A stretch of DNA of 64,000 bases from Intestinibacillus sp964580155 (lineage in GTDB: Bacteria > Bacillota > Clostridia > Oscillospirales > Butyricicoccaceae). Of this stretch, positions 56,514-64,000 are shown one piece after another; the stretch's first letter is position 1, and each line of letters begins with the position of its first letter. The notes under the pieces were generated by a model, which was not told the origin of the DNA, ran no database searches, and saw only the letters and a list, made by a program, of their open reading frames with translations. The stretch spans positions 16,407-80,406 of the forward strand of contig CAZOJP010000003.1 of NCBI GenBank assembly GCA_964580155.1, given 5' to 3'. The position numbers and the translations under genes are program-made.

Positions 56514-57539
56514 ATGCGCAGAGTTACGATTAAAGATATCGCAAAAATTGCGGGTGTATCCTACGCCACTGTATCGCGCGCCTTGAGCGGTTCGTCCGAG
56601 ATCAGCGAGGAAACGCGCGCCCGTATTGTCGAAATCTGCCGGCAGGAGGGTTATCGTGCAAACACACTGGCGCGCAGCCTTATTCGCAACAAAACCAACG
56701 TCATCGGGCTGATCGTCCCCGAGGTCACAAACCCCTATTATGCGGAAATCGCGTTCGGAATCGAGCATTCGGTCCGCGAGCGGGGGTATAATGTCATGCT
56801 GTGCAACAGCGGCCATGAGAATGCGCGCATTGAGGAGCTGTTTGAGTTCCTGGTGGGGCATCAGGCTGACGGCATCATTCTGGCAAACTCGCACAACGAG
56901 GCGTGCAGCTGGGCTTCGCGCTATCTGCGCACAATCCCGACTGTTCTGCTTGGCGATGCGGTGACCGAGGATATGCCGGAAGCCGAGCGGCTGAGCACGG
57001 TGTCCGTTGACAATTACGCGGGCGGCCGCCTCGGGACAGCGTATTTGCAGAAATTGGGGCACACCGATATTTTGTATGCGGGCATGCGGCCGAACAGCAT
57101 CACGCATCAGCTGCGTGCGCAGGGCTATCGCGATGTGATGGAAGAGGCGGGGCTGCAGCCCCGCTTTGCGGAGAATCTGGGCGGTAGCTCAAGCATTGCC
57201 CACGGCTATGCGTTGGGCAAGCAGCTTTTCGCGCGCTCGCGCGACTATACCGCGATGTTTGCCGCAACCGACACGCTTGCGCTCGGGCTGATCCAGGCGG
57301 CGGAGGAATGCGGTGTGGACATTCCGCGCGAGCTGTCCCTGCTCGGCTTTGACAACATCAGCTATTCCGCGCTGCCGCGCATCACGCTGTCGACCGTCGA
57401 CCAGTGCAAGGCGCAGCTTGCGGATATTGCGGTGCAGCTTCTGCTTGAGGCGATCGAGCAGCCGGATCAGCCGCAGCACCGCAGATGCCTTGTCCCGCCC
57501 GTGCTGATCGAGCGGAATTCCTGCCGTGCGCTGCTCTGA
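56514..57539 (+). CDS. LacI-family transcriptional regulator
   Basis: A 341-residue repressor. The N-terminal helix-turn-helix TIKDIAKIAGVSYATVSRAL (about 4-23) and hinge helix (YRANTLARSL) bind DNA. A periplasmic-binding-like domain (about 60-335, starting NVIGLIVPEVTNPYYAEI) would bind a sugar or nucleoside effector. GGAAAGGAGAAGAG precedes the ATG. Its own TGA is embedded in a 12-bp palindrome. Confidence 0.93.
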   Translation: MRRVTIKDIAKIAGVSYATVSRALSGSSEISEETRARIVEICRQEGYRANTLARSLIRNKTNVIGLIVPEVTNPYYAEIAFGIEHSVRERGYNVMLCNSGHENARIEELFEFLVGHQADGIILANSHNEACSWASRYLRTIPTVLLGDAVTEDMPEAERLSTVSVDNYAGGRLGTAYLQKLGHTDILYAGMRPNSITHQLRAQGYRDVMEEAGLQPRFAENLGGSSSIAHGYALGKQLFARSRDYTAMFAATDTLALGLIQAAEECGVDIPRELSLLGFDNISYSALPRITLSTVDQCKAQLADIAVQLLLEAIEQPDQPQHRRCLVPPVLIERNSCRALL

Positions 57540-57611
57540 GCATGCTCACAAGAAAAACAAGCCGCGACTCTGTGTGAGAGTCGCGGCTTGTTGCGTTCCT
57601 GAGCATGCTCA
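57537..57611. terminator. Convergent terminator flanked by two identical palindromes
   Basis: TGAGCATGCTCA occurs at 57537-57548 and 57600-57611, a perfect palindrome each time; the first contains the LacI-type gene's TGA and the second the tex stop on the minus strand. Between them ACAAGCCGCGACTCT and its complement form a 15-bp stem (57557-57591) with a T-run on the minus strand. Confidence 0.85.
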
Positions 57612-59759
57612 GTGTTTTACCTGCTTCATAGAGAGCGCGATGCGCTTCTTTTTTGCGTCCACATCGAGCACCATAACATCGACCACATCCCCGACCTGCA
57701 CCACCTCGGAGGGATGGCGCACACGGCGCGCGGCCAGCTCGAAAAGATGCACCAGCCCGTCCTGATGCACGCCGATATCGACAAAGGCACCGAAATCGAC
57801 CACATTGCGCACCGTGCCGGTGAGCACCATGCCGGGTTTGAGATCGGCAAGATCGAGCACATCGGTGCGCAGCAGCGGGGGAGGCAGCTCGTCGCGCGGA
57901 TCGCGTCCGGGTTTTTGCAGCTCTTTTACAATGTCGCGCAGGGTGGGGACACCGACACCGCACTGCGCCGCCGCCTTTTCCGCGTCATAGGCGGTCAAGC
58001 GTGCGTCCAATTCGCCCAGATTGCCGATATCGCCCTCGGTATAGCCGCACAGAGTGAGCAGCGACTGCGCCGCGGCATAGGACTCCGGATGCACCGCCGT
58101 GCGGTCGAGCACGTTTTTGCCCTCGGGTACGCGCAGAAAGCCCGCGCACTGCTCGAACGCTTTGGGGCCGAGCTTTGCGACCTTGAGCAGCTCGCGGCGC
58201 GTGGAAAAGCGCCCGTTTGTCTCGCGATAGGCGACGATATTCTTGGAGACCGCCGCGCTGATGCCCGAAACCCGTCCGAGCAGCGCAGGCGACGCGGTGT
58301 TGAGATCGACACCAACCGCGCCCACGCAGTCCTCGACCACGCCGTCGAGTGCTTCACCCAGCCGCGCCTGCGGCATATCGTGCTGATACTGCCCGACCCC
58401 GATCGCCTTGGGATCGATTTTAACAAGCTCGGCAAGCGGATCCTGCAGCCGCCGCGCGATGGACACCGCGGAGCGCAGCGACACGTCAAAGTCCGGAAAT
58501 TCCTCCGCGCCCAGCTTGGAGGCGGAATAAACCGACGCGCCTGCCTCGGAAACGACCATGTAGGACAGCTCACCGCCGTATTCTTTGATGAATTCGCTGA
58601 CGAAAATCTCGGATTCGCGCGAGGCGGTGCCGTTGCCAATCGCGATGCACCGGATGCTGTGCCGATCGCACAGGCGGCGCAGCTCGCGCTTTGCCGGCTC
58701 GGTTTTGCTGTGCGGCGGTGTGGGATAGATGACCGCGGTTTCGAGTACGCGCCCCATGCCGTCCACAACCGCGAGCTTGCAGCCCGTGCGGTACGCGGGA
58801 TCAAAGCCGAGCGTCACCTTGTTTTTGACGGGCGGCTGCAGCAGGAGCGGACGCAGATTGAGCGCAAAGGTGTGAATCGCCTGCTCCGCCGCCTGCGCGG
58901 TCAAATCGCCGCGCACCTCGCGCTCGAGTGAGGGAAAAATCAGCCGGCTCCACGCGTCGCGCGCGACGCTGCGGATCACATCGCCGAAGGGATTGCGCGG
59001 ATGGAGCACCGCACGCAAAATGGCAACCTGCGCAGCCGCATCGTCACATGCGACCGCAACCTTGAGCACCCCTTCGCGCTCGCCGCGGTCGATCGCCAGG
59101 ATCTGGTAGCCGTGCACGCGGTTGAGCGGCGCTTTGAAGTCATAATATAAGCGGTAGACCGTGTCCTCCTCGGTGGCGCTCACCGTGCGCAGCACGCCCG
59201 TGCGCTGCACCTGTGCGCGCAGCGTCTTGCGCAAGGCCGCATCGTCGGACAGCAGCTCCGCCAAAATATCGCTTGCGCCCGCAAGCGCGCTCGCCGCGTC
59301 GGGCACGCTGTGCTCAGGGGAAATAAAATCCGCCGCGAGCGCCAGCGCGTCATGCAGCGGTGCCTTGCCCGACCACAGCATGTCCGCAAGCGGTGCCAGA
59401 CCGCGCTCGCGTGCCATGCTCGCCCGCGTGCGGCGTTTGGGGCGATAGGGGCGATAGAGGTCGTCAACCTCGGCGAGCGTCGCGGCGCGGTCGATGGATG
59501 CGCACAGCTCGTCCGTCAGCTTGCCCTGCGCGTCAATCTGCGCTTTGACCTCGGCGCGCCGCGCGTCCAGTCCGCGCAGATAGCTCAGGCGGTCGGCGAG
59601 CGCGCGGATGGTCTGGTCGTCCATCGTGCCGTGCTGCTCCTTGCGATAGCGCGCGATGAACGGCACGGTGTTGCCCTCGTCGAGCAGGCGCACGACCGCT
59701 TCGGCATGCTCGGGGCGCACCTGCAGTTCCTGCGCTAAAATTGCGATATTTGCTTCCAT
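57609..59759 (-). CDS. tex: Tex-type transcription accessory protein (S1 RNA-binding)
   Basis: A 716-residue protein with the Tex layout: N-terminal helical domain (GNTVPFIARYRKEQHG near 29-44), a YqgF-like domain (about 320-450, GFDPAYRTGCKLAVVD), helix-hairpin-helix domains (LNTASPALLGRVSGIS), and a C-terminal S1 domain (about 642-712, GMVLTGTVRNVVDFGAFVDI). It binds nucleic acid and affects transcription and RNA turnover; its exact role is unsettled. Full length for the family. Confidence 0.95.
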   Translation of the reverse strand: MEANIAILAQELQVRPEHAEAVVRLLDEGNTVPFIARYRKEQHGTMDDQTIRALADRLSYLRGLDARRAEVKAQIDAQGKLTDELCASIDRAATLAEVDDLYRPYRPKRRTRASMARERGLAPLADMLWSGKAPLHDALALAADFISPEHSVPDAASALAGASDILAELLSDDAALRKTLRAQVQRTGVLRTVSATEEDTVYRLYYDFKAPLNRVHGYQILAIDRGEREGVLKVAVACDDAAAQVAILRAVLHPRNPFGDVIRSVARDAWSRLIFPSLEREVRGDLTAQAAEQAIHTFALNLRPLLLQPPVKNKVTLGFDPAYRTGCKLAVVDGMGRVLETAVIYPTPPHSKTEPAKRELRRLCDRHSIRCIAIGNGTASRESEIFVSEFIKEYGGELSYMVVSEAGASVYSASKLGAEEFPDFDVSLRSAVSIARRLQDPLAELVKIDPKAIGVGQYQHDMPQARLGEALDGVVEDCVGAVGVDLNTASPALLGRVSGISAAVSKNIVAYRETNGRFSTRRELLKVAKLGPKAFEQCAGFLRVPEGKNVLDRTAVHPESYAAAQSLLTLCGYTEGDIGNLGELDARLTAYDAEKAAAQCGVGVPTLRDIVKELQKPGRDPRDELPPPLLRTDVLDLADLKPGMVLTGTVRNVVDFGAFVDIGVHQDGLVHLFELAARRVRHPSEVVQVGDVVDVMVLDVDAKKKRIALSMKQVKH

Positions 59760-59846
59760 AATCTGTCCTCCACGCCAAATTGATTACTTTTTCTATTGTA
59801 CCCGTTTTGCGGCACCGGAGCAAGTGCACTTTTTTTATAAACCCTC

Positions 59847-59875
59847 TTGACAGAGCGGCAAGCGAGTAGTATCCT
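59847..59875 (+). promoter_or_regulatory. Promoter of the metal-resistance operon
   Basis: TTGACA (59847-59852), 17-base spacer, TATCCT (59870-59875). Confidence 0.8.
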
Positions 59876-59878
59876 AAA

Positions 59879-59900
59879 CATATGAACAGGTGCTCATATG
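59879..59900 (+). promoter_or_regulatory. ArsR/SmtB-type operator
   Basis: The imperfect palindrome CATATGAACAG/GTGCTCATATG lies just after the -10, over the predicted start. It matches the ATATGAAC...TTCATAT pattern of operators for zinc/cadmium ArsR-family repressors. Confidence 0.8.
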
Positions 59901-59915
59901 AAAGGATGTGATAAC

Positions 59916-60278
59916 ATGGAGGAGCGTCGCAGCGCCGAGTGCTGTGAATTCATATGCGCGCACGAGGACATCGTCGCCAAGGTGCGGCAGGAGATGCCCG
60001 ATGAGGATTTGCTGTACGATCTGACGGAATTATTCCGTATTTTCGGAGATTCCACGCGTATTCGGATTTTATATGTGCTGTTTGCGTCGGAAATGTGCGT
60101 ATGTGACATTGCGCAGCTTCTCGGGATGACACAGTCCGCGATTTCGCATCAATTGCGCGCGCTCAAGGCGGCAAAGCTCGTCAAATCCCGCAGAGAGGGC
60201 AAGACCGTGTTTTATTCCCTCGCGGACGGACACGTCCGCACCATCATCAACCAGGGGCTGGAACACGTTGTAGAATAA
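59916..60278 (+). CDS. ArsR-family metal-sensing repressor (CadC/CmtR-like)
   Basis: A 120-residue winged-helix repressor that leaves DNA when it binds metal. The alpha-helix motif C61-V-C63-D64 is the thiolate site of CadC- and ArsR-type sensors, and an N-terminal Cys group (C9, C10, C14) would complete a Cd/Pb/Zn site. The recognition helix is MTQSAISHQLRALKAA. I chose ATG 59916: AAAGGATG is spaced for it, and ATG 59898 lies inside the operator. Confidence 0.9.
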   Translation: MEERRSAECCEFICAHEDIVAKVRQEMPDEDLLYDLTELFRIFGDSTRIRILYVLFASEMCVCDIAQLLGMTQSAISHQLRALKAAKLVKSRREGKTVFYSLADGHVRTIINQGLEHVVE

Positions 60279-60309
60279 ACAACAGGCGTTATTATGGGAG
60301 GATATTACA

Positions 60310-60528
60310 ATGAAAAAGCGTTATGACATGATGGAACTCGACTGCGCGCACTGCGCCGCCAAGATCGAGGAGGCGATTCGCAAGATTGACGGCGTCAAGA
60401 GCGCGCAGGTCAATTTCCTGTCGCAAAAGCTGACGCTCGATGCGGACGAGGCGCGCATGGACGCGATCCAGCAGGAAATTCTCAAGACGGTTAAGAAAAT
60501 TGATGCGCACTGCGAGGTCGCGTTTTAA
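60310..60528 (+). CDS. Stand-alone heavy-metal-associated (HMA) domain protein
   Basis: A 72-residue ferredoxin-like metal-binding protein with C12-A-H-C15 (MELDCAHCAAK). In many Zn/Cd ATPases this domain is fused to the N-terminus of the pump; here it is a separate chain encoded 24 bases before the pump gene, which lacks it. It probably hands metal to the pump. GGGAGGATATTAC precedes the ATG. Confidence 0.9.
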   Translation: MKKRYDMMELDCAHCAAKIEEAIRKIDGVKSAQVNFLSQKLTLDADEARMDAIQQEILKTVKKIDAHCEVAF

Positions 60529-60552
60529 ATCGACTGTAAGGATGGGCTAGAA

Positions 60553-62448
60553 ATGACAAAAAAGCAGAAGCGGATGCTGCGGCGCATCCTGATCGCCGCG
60601 GCGCTCTTTGTGCTCCTTCGCGTGCTGACGCCGCAGCTGTCCCCGCTGGCCGCCCTGCTCGCCTATCTGGTGCCCTATGCGGTCATCGGCTGGGATGTGC
60701 TGCGCGATGCGGTGCACGGCATCGTGAACGGGCAACTGTTTGACGAAAAATTCCTGATGGCGATTGCAACGGTGGGCGCGTTCGCGACCGGCGAATACCT
60801 CGAGGGCGTTGCGGTCATGCTGTTTTATCAGGTGGGCGAGCTGTTCCAAAGCTATGCCGTCGGCAAATCCCGCCGCTCGATTGCGGCGCTCATGGACATC
60901 CGGCCCGACTATGCGAATGTCGAAATTGACGGACAGCTCGAGGAGGTTGACCCCGAGGAGGTCGCGGTCGGAGACATCATCGTAATCAAGGCGGGCGAGC
61001 GTGTACCGCTTGACGGCATCATCCTCGAGGGCGCGAGCGCGCTTGACACCGCCGCGCTGACCGGGGAGTCCGCGCCGCGCGACGTATCCGCAGGCGACGC
61101 GATTATCAGCGGCTGCGTCAACCTGTCCGGACTGCTGCGCGTGCGCACGACAAAGGAATTCGGACAGTCAACCGTGGCGAAAATTCTGGATCTGGTCGAA
61201 AATGCAAGCGAAAAGAAGGCAAAGACCGAGAATTTCATCACGCGCTTTGCGCGCTACTACACGCCCGCGGTCGTCATCGCGGCCGTGCTGCTTACCCTGC
61301 TGCCGTCCCTTGCGCTGGCGCTTGTGCCCGTGGCGGCGCAGCCTGCGTTCCTCGCAGGCACGGTATGGACCGAATGGCTGCACCGCGCGCTCATCTTCCT
61401 TGTTATTTCGTGTCCGTGCGCCCTTGTTATTTCGGTGCCGCTCAGCTTCTTCGGCGGAATCGGCGGCGCGTCCAAGTGCGGTATTCTGGTCAAGGGTGCG
61501 GCCTATATGGAAACGCTCGCCCAGACCGATACCATTGTGTTTGACAAGACCGGCACGCTGACGCAGGGCACGTTCCGCGTGTCCGCGATTCATCCGACCG
61601 AGGGGGTGTCACCCGACGAGCTGCTGGAATGTGCGGCGCTCGCGGAAAGCTACTCCGACCATCCGATTTCGCTTTCGCTCAAGCAGGCATACGGCAAGCC
61701 GATTGATGCGGCGCGCCTGCGTGAGGTGGAGGAAATCGCAGGGCACGGCGTGCGCGCCAAGGTTGACGGCCGCGTTGTATGCGCGGGCAACGGCCGCCTG
61801 ATGGAACGCGAGGGCGCGACCTGGCACGCGTGCGAGCTGACCGGCACGAGCGTCCATGTGACAATTGACGGCTTTTACGCAGGGCATATCATCATTTCCG
61901 ACGAGGTGAAGCCCGATTCCGCGCGCGCGATTGCCGCGCTGAAGGCGGCGGGTGTGCGCAAGACGGTTATGCTGACGGGTGACAGCAGGGAGGTCGCGCA
62001 GGCGGTTGCGGCGCAGCTCGGCCTGGATGAGTTCCGCGCGGAGCTGCTGCCCGCAGACAAGGTCAGCGCGGTCGAGGAGCTGCTCGCGCATGCGTCGGGC
62101 CGGCTCGCCTTCGTGGGGGACGGCATCAACGACGCGCCCGTGCTGTCGCGCGCGGATGTTGGCATCGCGATGGGCGGCATGGGATCGGACGCGGCGATTG
62201 AAGCGGCGGATATCGTGCTCATGGACGATCAGCCCTCCAAAATCGCGACTGCGATGCACATTTCCCGCAAAACGCTGCGCATTGTTAAGCAGAATATCGC
62301 GTTTGCACTCGGTGTCAAGGCACTGGTGCTGCTGCTCGGTGCGACCGGCTTCGCCACGATGTGGGCGGCGGTGTTTGCCGATGTCGGTGTCGCGGTAATC
62401 GCAATTTTGAACGCGATGCGCGCACTGCATGTGGAAAACAGCAGATAA
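60553..62448 (+). CDS. Zn2+/Cd2+-exporting P1B-type ATPase
   Basis: A 631-residue pump of the CadA/ZntA group. The metal-path motif SCPCALVIS has C287 and C289, the phosphorylation site is D331 in DKTGTLT, GEGINDAP-type GDGINDAP closes the hinge, and FADVGVAVIAILN in the last helix contains the Asp found in Zn/Cd pumps. The N-terminal HMA domain is missing, being supplied by the preceding gene. ATP-driven export would protect from Zn, Cd or Pb. Confidence 0.93.
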   Translation: MTKKQKRMLRRILIAAALFVLLRVLTPQLSPLAALLAYLVPYAVIGWDVLRDAVHGIVNGQLFDEKFLMAIATVGAFATGEYLEGVAVMLFYQVGELFQSYAVGKSRRSIAALMDIRPDYANVEIDGQLEEVDPEEVAVGDIIVIKAGERVPLDGIILEGASALDTAALTGESAPRDVSAGDAIISGCVNLSGLLRVRTTKEFGQSTVAKILDLVENASEKKAKTENFITRFARYYTPAVVIAAVLLTLLPSLALALVPVAAQPAFLAGTVWTEWLHRALIFLVISCPCALVISVPLSFFGGIGGASKCGILVKGAAYMETLAQTDTIVFDKTGTLTQGTFRVSAIHPTEGVSPDELLECAALAESYSDHPISLSLKQAYGKPIDAARLREVEEIAGHGVRAKVDGRVVCAGNGRLMEREGATWHACELTGTSVHVTIDGFYAGHIIISDEVKPDSARAIAALKAAGVRKTVMLTGDSREVAQAVAAQLGLDEFRAELLPADKVSAVEELLAHASGRLAFVGDGINDAPVLSRADVGIAMGGMGSDAAIEAADIVLMDDQPSKIATAMHISRKTLRIVKQNIAFALGVKALVLLLGATGFATMWAAVFADVGVAVIAILNAMRALHVENSR

Positions 62449-62456
62449 TGCTTCAA

Positions 62457-62494
62457 ACAGAGATCGCCTATCGGCAGGCGGTCTCTGTTTTTTT
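62457..62494 (+). terminator. Terminator of the metal-resistance operon
   Basis: ACAGAGATCGCCT and AGGCGGTCTCTGT arms (one G-U pair), ATCGGC loop, then a long T-run. Confidence 0.9.
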
Positions 62495-62496
62495 CT

Positions 62497-62525
62497 TTGC
62501 GGTTGCGCGGCCGCCGGTGTATAAT
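62497..62525 (+). promoter_or_regulatory. Promoter of the DUF815 gene
   Basis: TTGCGG (62497-62502), 17-base spacer, TATAAT (62520-62525). Confidence 0.75.
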
Positions 62526-62561
62526 AGAAAAAAACACATTCTGTGTAAAGGGGTTTTGATG

Positions 62562-63881
62562 ATGTACCGTGATATTTCACGCTTGATTATTTATCGCGAG
62601 CTGGGGGAGCATTCCATCCTGCGCGCGCTTGCGGACTGCTGCGAAGCGTTCGACCGCGGCGCGTATCAGGCGGAAGCGCTTGTCAGCCGCATTTACGGCG
62701 AAATTGGCAAGCTGCTCGACCTGTCCACGCAGTATGGATTTGATAACAACCTGTGGCACTGCTATCTGGCATATTTACTTGCGACGAATGAAAATCCGTT
62801 TTCCATCACCTGCGAAAAATGCGGCGCGACGGACGGCTCGGTCAATGCGTTTGCAAAATCGGATTTCCGCATTTTTAAAAACCTGTTTCACTATGACTTT
62901 TCCGCGCTGGAGCGTGCGCTTGGCATCAACTGCTTTTCCGTCGTGCAGCAGTATCATGCAATCCCCAAAAAAGAGCAGCGTTATAATAAGAGCGTGAGCG
63001 ACAAGGTCAGACAGCTTGCCCTGCAGATTGATGCGGCGCAGGATGAGGACGAGGTGTTCACGATTGTGACGGAGTTTTACCGCGTGCACGGTGTAGGCAT
63101 GTTCGGACTGAACAAGGCGTTTCGCGTTGTGCATGAGGACGAGGAGGCGCTGCGTCTGGAGGCCATCAAAAATACGGACGATGTGCGGCTGGATGATCTC
63201 GTCGGCTATGAGCTGCAAAAGCAGATGCTCATTGAAAACACGGAGACCTTTGTGGCGGGCGGCAAGGCCAACAACTGCCTGCTCTTCGGCGACGCGGGCA
63301 CGGGCAAATCGACCAGCATTAAGGCGATTCTCAACGCGTACTATCCGCAGGGGCTGCGCATGATTGAAATTTATAAGCACCAGTTTCGGGATTTGTCCGC
63401 GGTCATCGCACGCATCAAAAATCGCAACTATCGCTTTATCATTTATATGGACGATCTGTCCTTTGAGGAATTTGAGATTGAGTACAAATATCTAAAGGCC
63501 GTCATCGAGGGCGGACTGGAGACGCGGCCGGACAACGTGCTCATCTATGCGACTTCCAACCGCCGCCACCTCATTCGGGAGACCTGGTCGGATCGTTCGG
63601 ACATGTCGCAGGACGAGCTGCACCACTCCGATACCATGCAGGAAAAGCTGTCGCTTGCCGCGCGCTTTGGCATCGCCATCAACTATTCCGCACCGAGCCA
63701 AAAGGAATACCTCCGTATTGTACATGAGCTCGCCGCGCGCGAGCCGTCCATCACCCTATCCGAAGCCGAGCTGGACCGCGAAGCGAATAAATGGGCGGTG
63801 CGGCGCGGCAGCGTGTCCGGGCGCACGGCGCAGCAGCTTGTTTTGCGCCTGAGCGGGCGTCAGCCTTTTACCGAGGAATAA
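62562..63881 (+). CDS. DUF815-family AAA+ ATPase
   Basis: A 439-residue cytoplasmic protein. The N-terminal half (1-210) is helical with a CEKCG pair; the C-terminal half is an AAA+ module with Walker A FGDAGTGKST near 242-251, Walker B FIIYMDDLSFE and a sensor in IYATSNRRHLI. This combination is DUF815 (COG2607). Its role is not established. I chose ATG 62562, 8 bases from AAAGGGG; 62559 is also possible. It stands alone behind its own promoter. Confidence 0.88.
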   Translation: MYRDISRLIIYRELGEHSILRALADCCEAFDRGAYQAEALVSRIYGEIGKLLDLSTQYGFDNNLWHCYLAYLLATNENPFSITCEKCGATDGSVNAFAKSDFRIFKNLFHYDFSALERALGINCFSVVQQYHAIPKKEQRYNKSVSDKVRQLALQIDAAQDEDEVFTIVTEFYRVHGVGMFGLNKAFRVVHEDEEALRLEAIKNTDDVRLDDLVGYELQKQMLIENTETFVAGGKANNCLLFGDAGTGKSTSIKAILNAYYPQGLRMIEIYKHQFRDLSAVIARIKNRNYRFIIYMDDLSFEEFEIEYKYLKAVIEGGLETRPDNVLIYATSNRRHLIRETWSDRSDMSQDELHHSDTMQEKLSLAARFGIAINYSAPSQKEYLRIVHELAAREPSITLSEAELDREANKWAVRRGSVSGRTAQQLVLRLSGRQPFTEE

Positions 63882-63902
63882 AAGAAAATTGCGATAAACC
63901 GA

Positions 63903-63931
63903 TTGACAGCCCCCGCGAGATACGATATAAT
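63903..63931 (+). promoter_or_regulatory. Perfect consensus promoter of a tRNA (or rRNA) unit
   Basis: TTGACA (63903-63908), 17-base spacer, TATAAT (63926-63931), followed 44 bases later by a tRNA. Strength is typical of stable-RNA promoters. Confidence 0.92.
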
Positions 63932-63974
63932 AATCATTGTCGAACGAAGCGGTATTCCGTTCGGCCGTATCTCT

Positions 63975-64000
63975 GGGGGTATAGCTCAGCTGGGAGAGCG
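63975..64000 (+). tRNA. tRNA, 5' part only (probably tRNA-Ala)
   Basis: GGGGGTA (acceptor strand), TA, then the D arm GCTCAGCTGGGAGAGC. The anticodon is outside the window; the 5' part most resembles tRNA-Ala. Confidence 0.8.

Noticed and set aside
1..64000. CRISPR arrays, transposase genes, prophage or integrated elements
   Set aside because: No regularly spaced repeats, transposase-like frames, integrase or phage structural genes were seen; composition is uniform apart from short intergenic AT-rich stretches.

Overview
The window looks like a chromosomal segment of a GC-rich, strictly anaerobic member of the Clostridia. My inference is Oscillospirales (Oscillospiraceae/Butyricicoccaceae-like). 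The reasons are meso-DAP-type MurE, the Gram-positive order of the division cluster, strong TTGACA-N17-TATAAT promoters with AGGAGG ribosome sites, S-layer-homology (SLH) anchoring, and an oxygen/NO-defence set typical of anaerobes (flavodiiron protein, rubredoxin, hybrid cluster protein, hemerythrin). A run of ten Ns at 30528-30537 shows that this is a draft assembly. The strain was not identified.

Layout. 1-10943: division and cell-wall (dcw) cluster: PBP with PASTA domains (5' end outside), murE, murF, mraY, ftsW, murG, ftsQ/divIB, a DUF881 gene, the small basic protein gene and ftsZ, all on +. murD and ftsA are not in it. 11162-12626: corA behind a leader with two mutually exclusive stems, and ruvX. 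12709-16531: rpmG-secE-nusG-rplK-rplA and then, behind its own promoter and an L10 leader, rplJ-rplL; rpoBC does not follow. 16636-26399: ychF, a zinc-dependent phospholipase C-like protein, an M23/LysM/G5 wall peptidase, a COG2509 flavoprotein behind a guanine-type purine riboswitch, a flavodiiron protein and secA. 26675-29840: a cation/Ca2+ antiporter behind a yybP-ykoY (Mn2+) riboswitch, prfB without programmed frameshift, and two half-size TauE/SafE proteins.

29998-33869 is a compatible-solute island. A BusR-like repressor gene (GntR helix-turn-helix plus RCK_C, probably c-di-AMP-sensing, broken by the assembly gap) is divergent from a glycine-betaine ABC operon whose promoter carries a perfect inverted repeat. 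34047-41068: tRNA-Val, pyruvate carboxylase, metG, a DUF4177 protein and a TatD hydrolase. 41107-45706: a YesM/YesN-type two-component system with a lone sugar-binding lipoprotein; the regulator has an in-frame TGA inside its DNA-binding domain. 45824-51715: the most unusual object, a 1963-residue secreted SLH-anchored protein with two metallo-beta-lactamase-fold domains, repeated accessory domains and two esterase-like domains, only one of which keeps its nucleophilic serine.

52024-55177: hemerythrin, hybrid cluster protein, rubredoxin and pyrophosphatase. 55554-59759: PfkB-type kinase, LacI-type regulator and Tex; the stop codons of the last two lie inside identical 12-bp palindromes. 59916-62448: a CadC-like repressor, a stand-alone HMA protein and a Zn/Cd P-type ATPase behind a recognisable operator. 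62562-63881: a DUF815 AAA+ protein. The window ends inside a tRNA (probably Ala) just after a perfect consensus promoter.

All calls come from reading the sequence and recalled family knowledge; no database search was possible.
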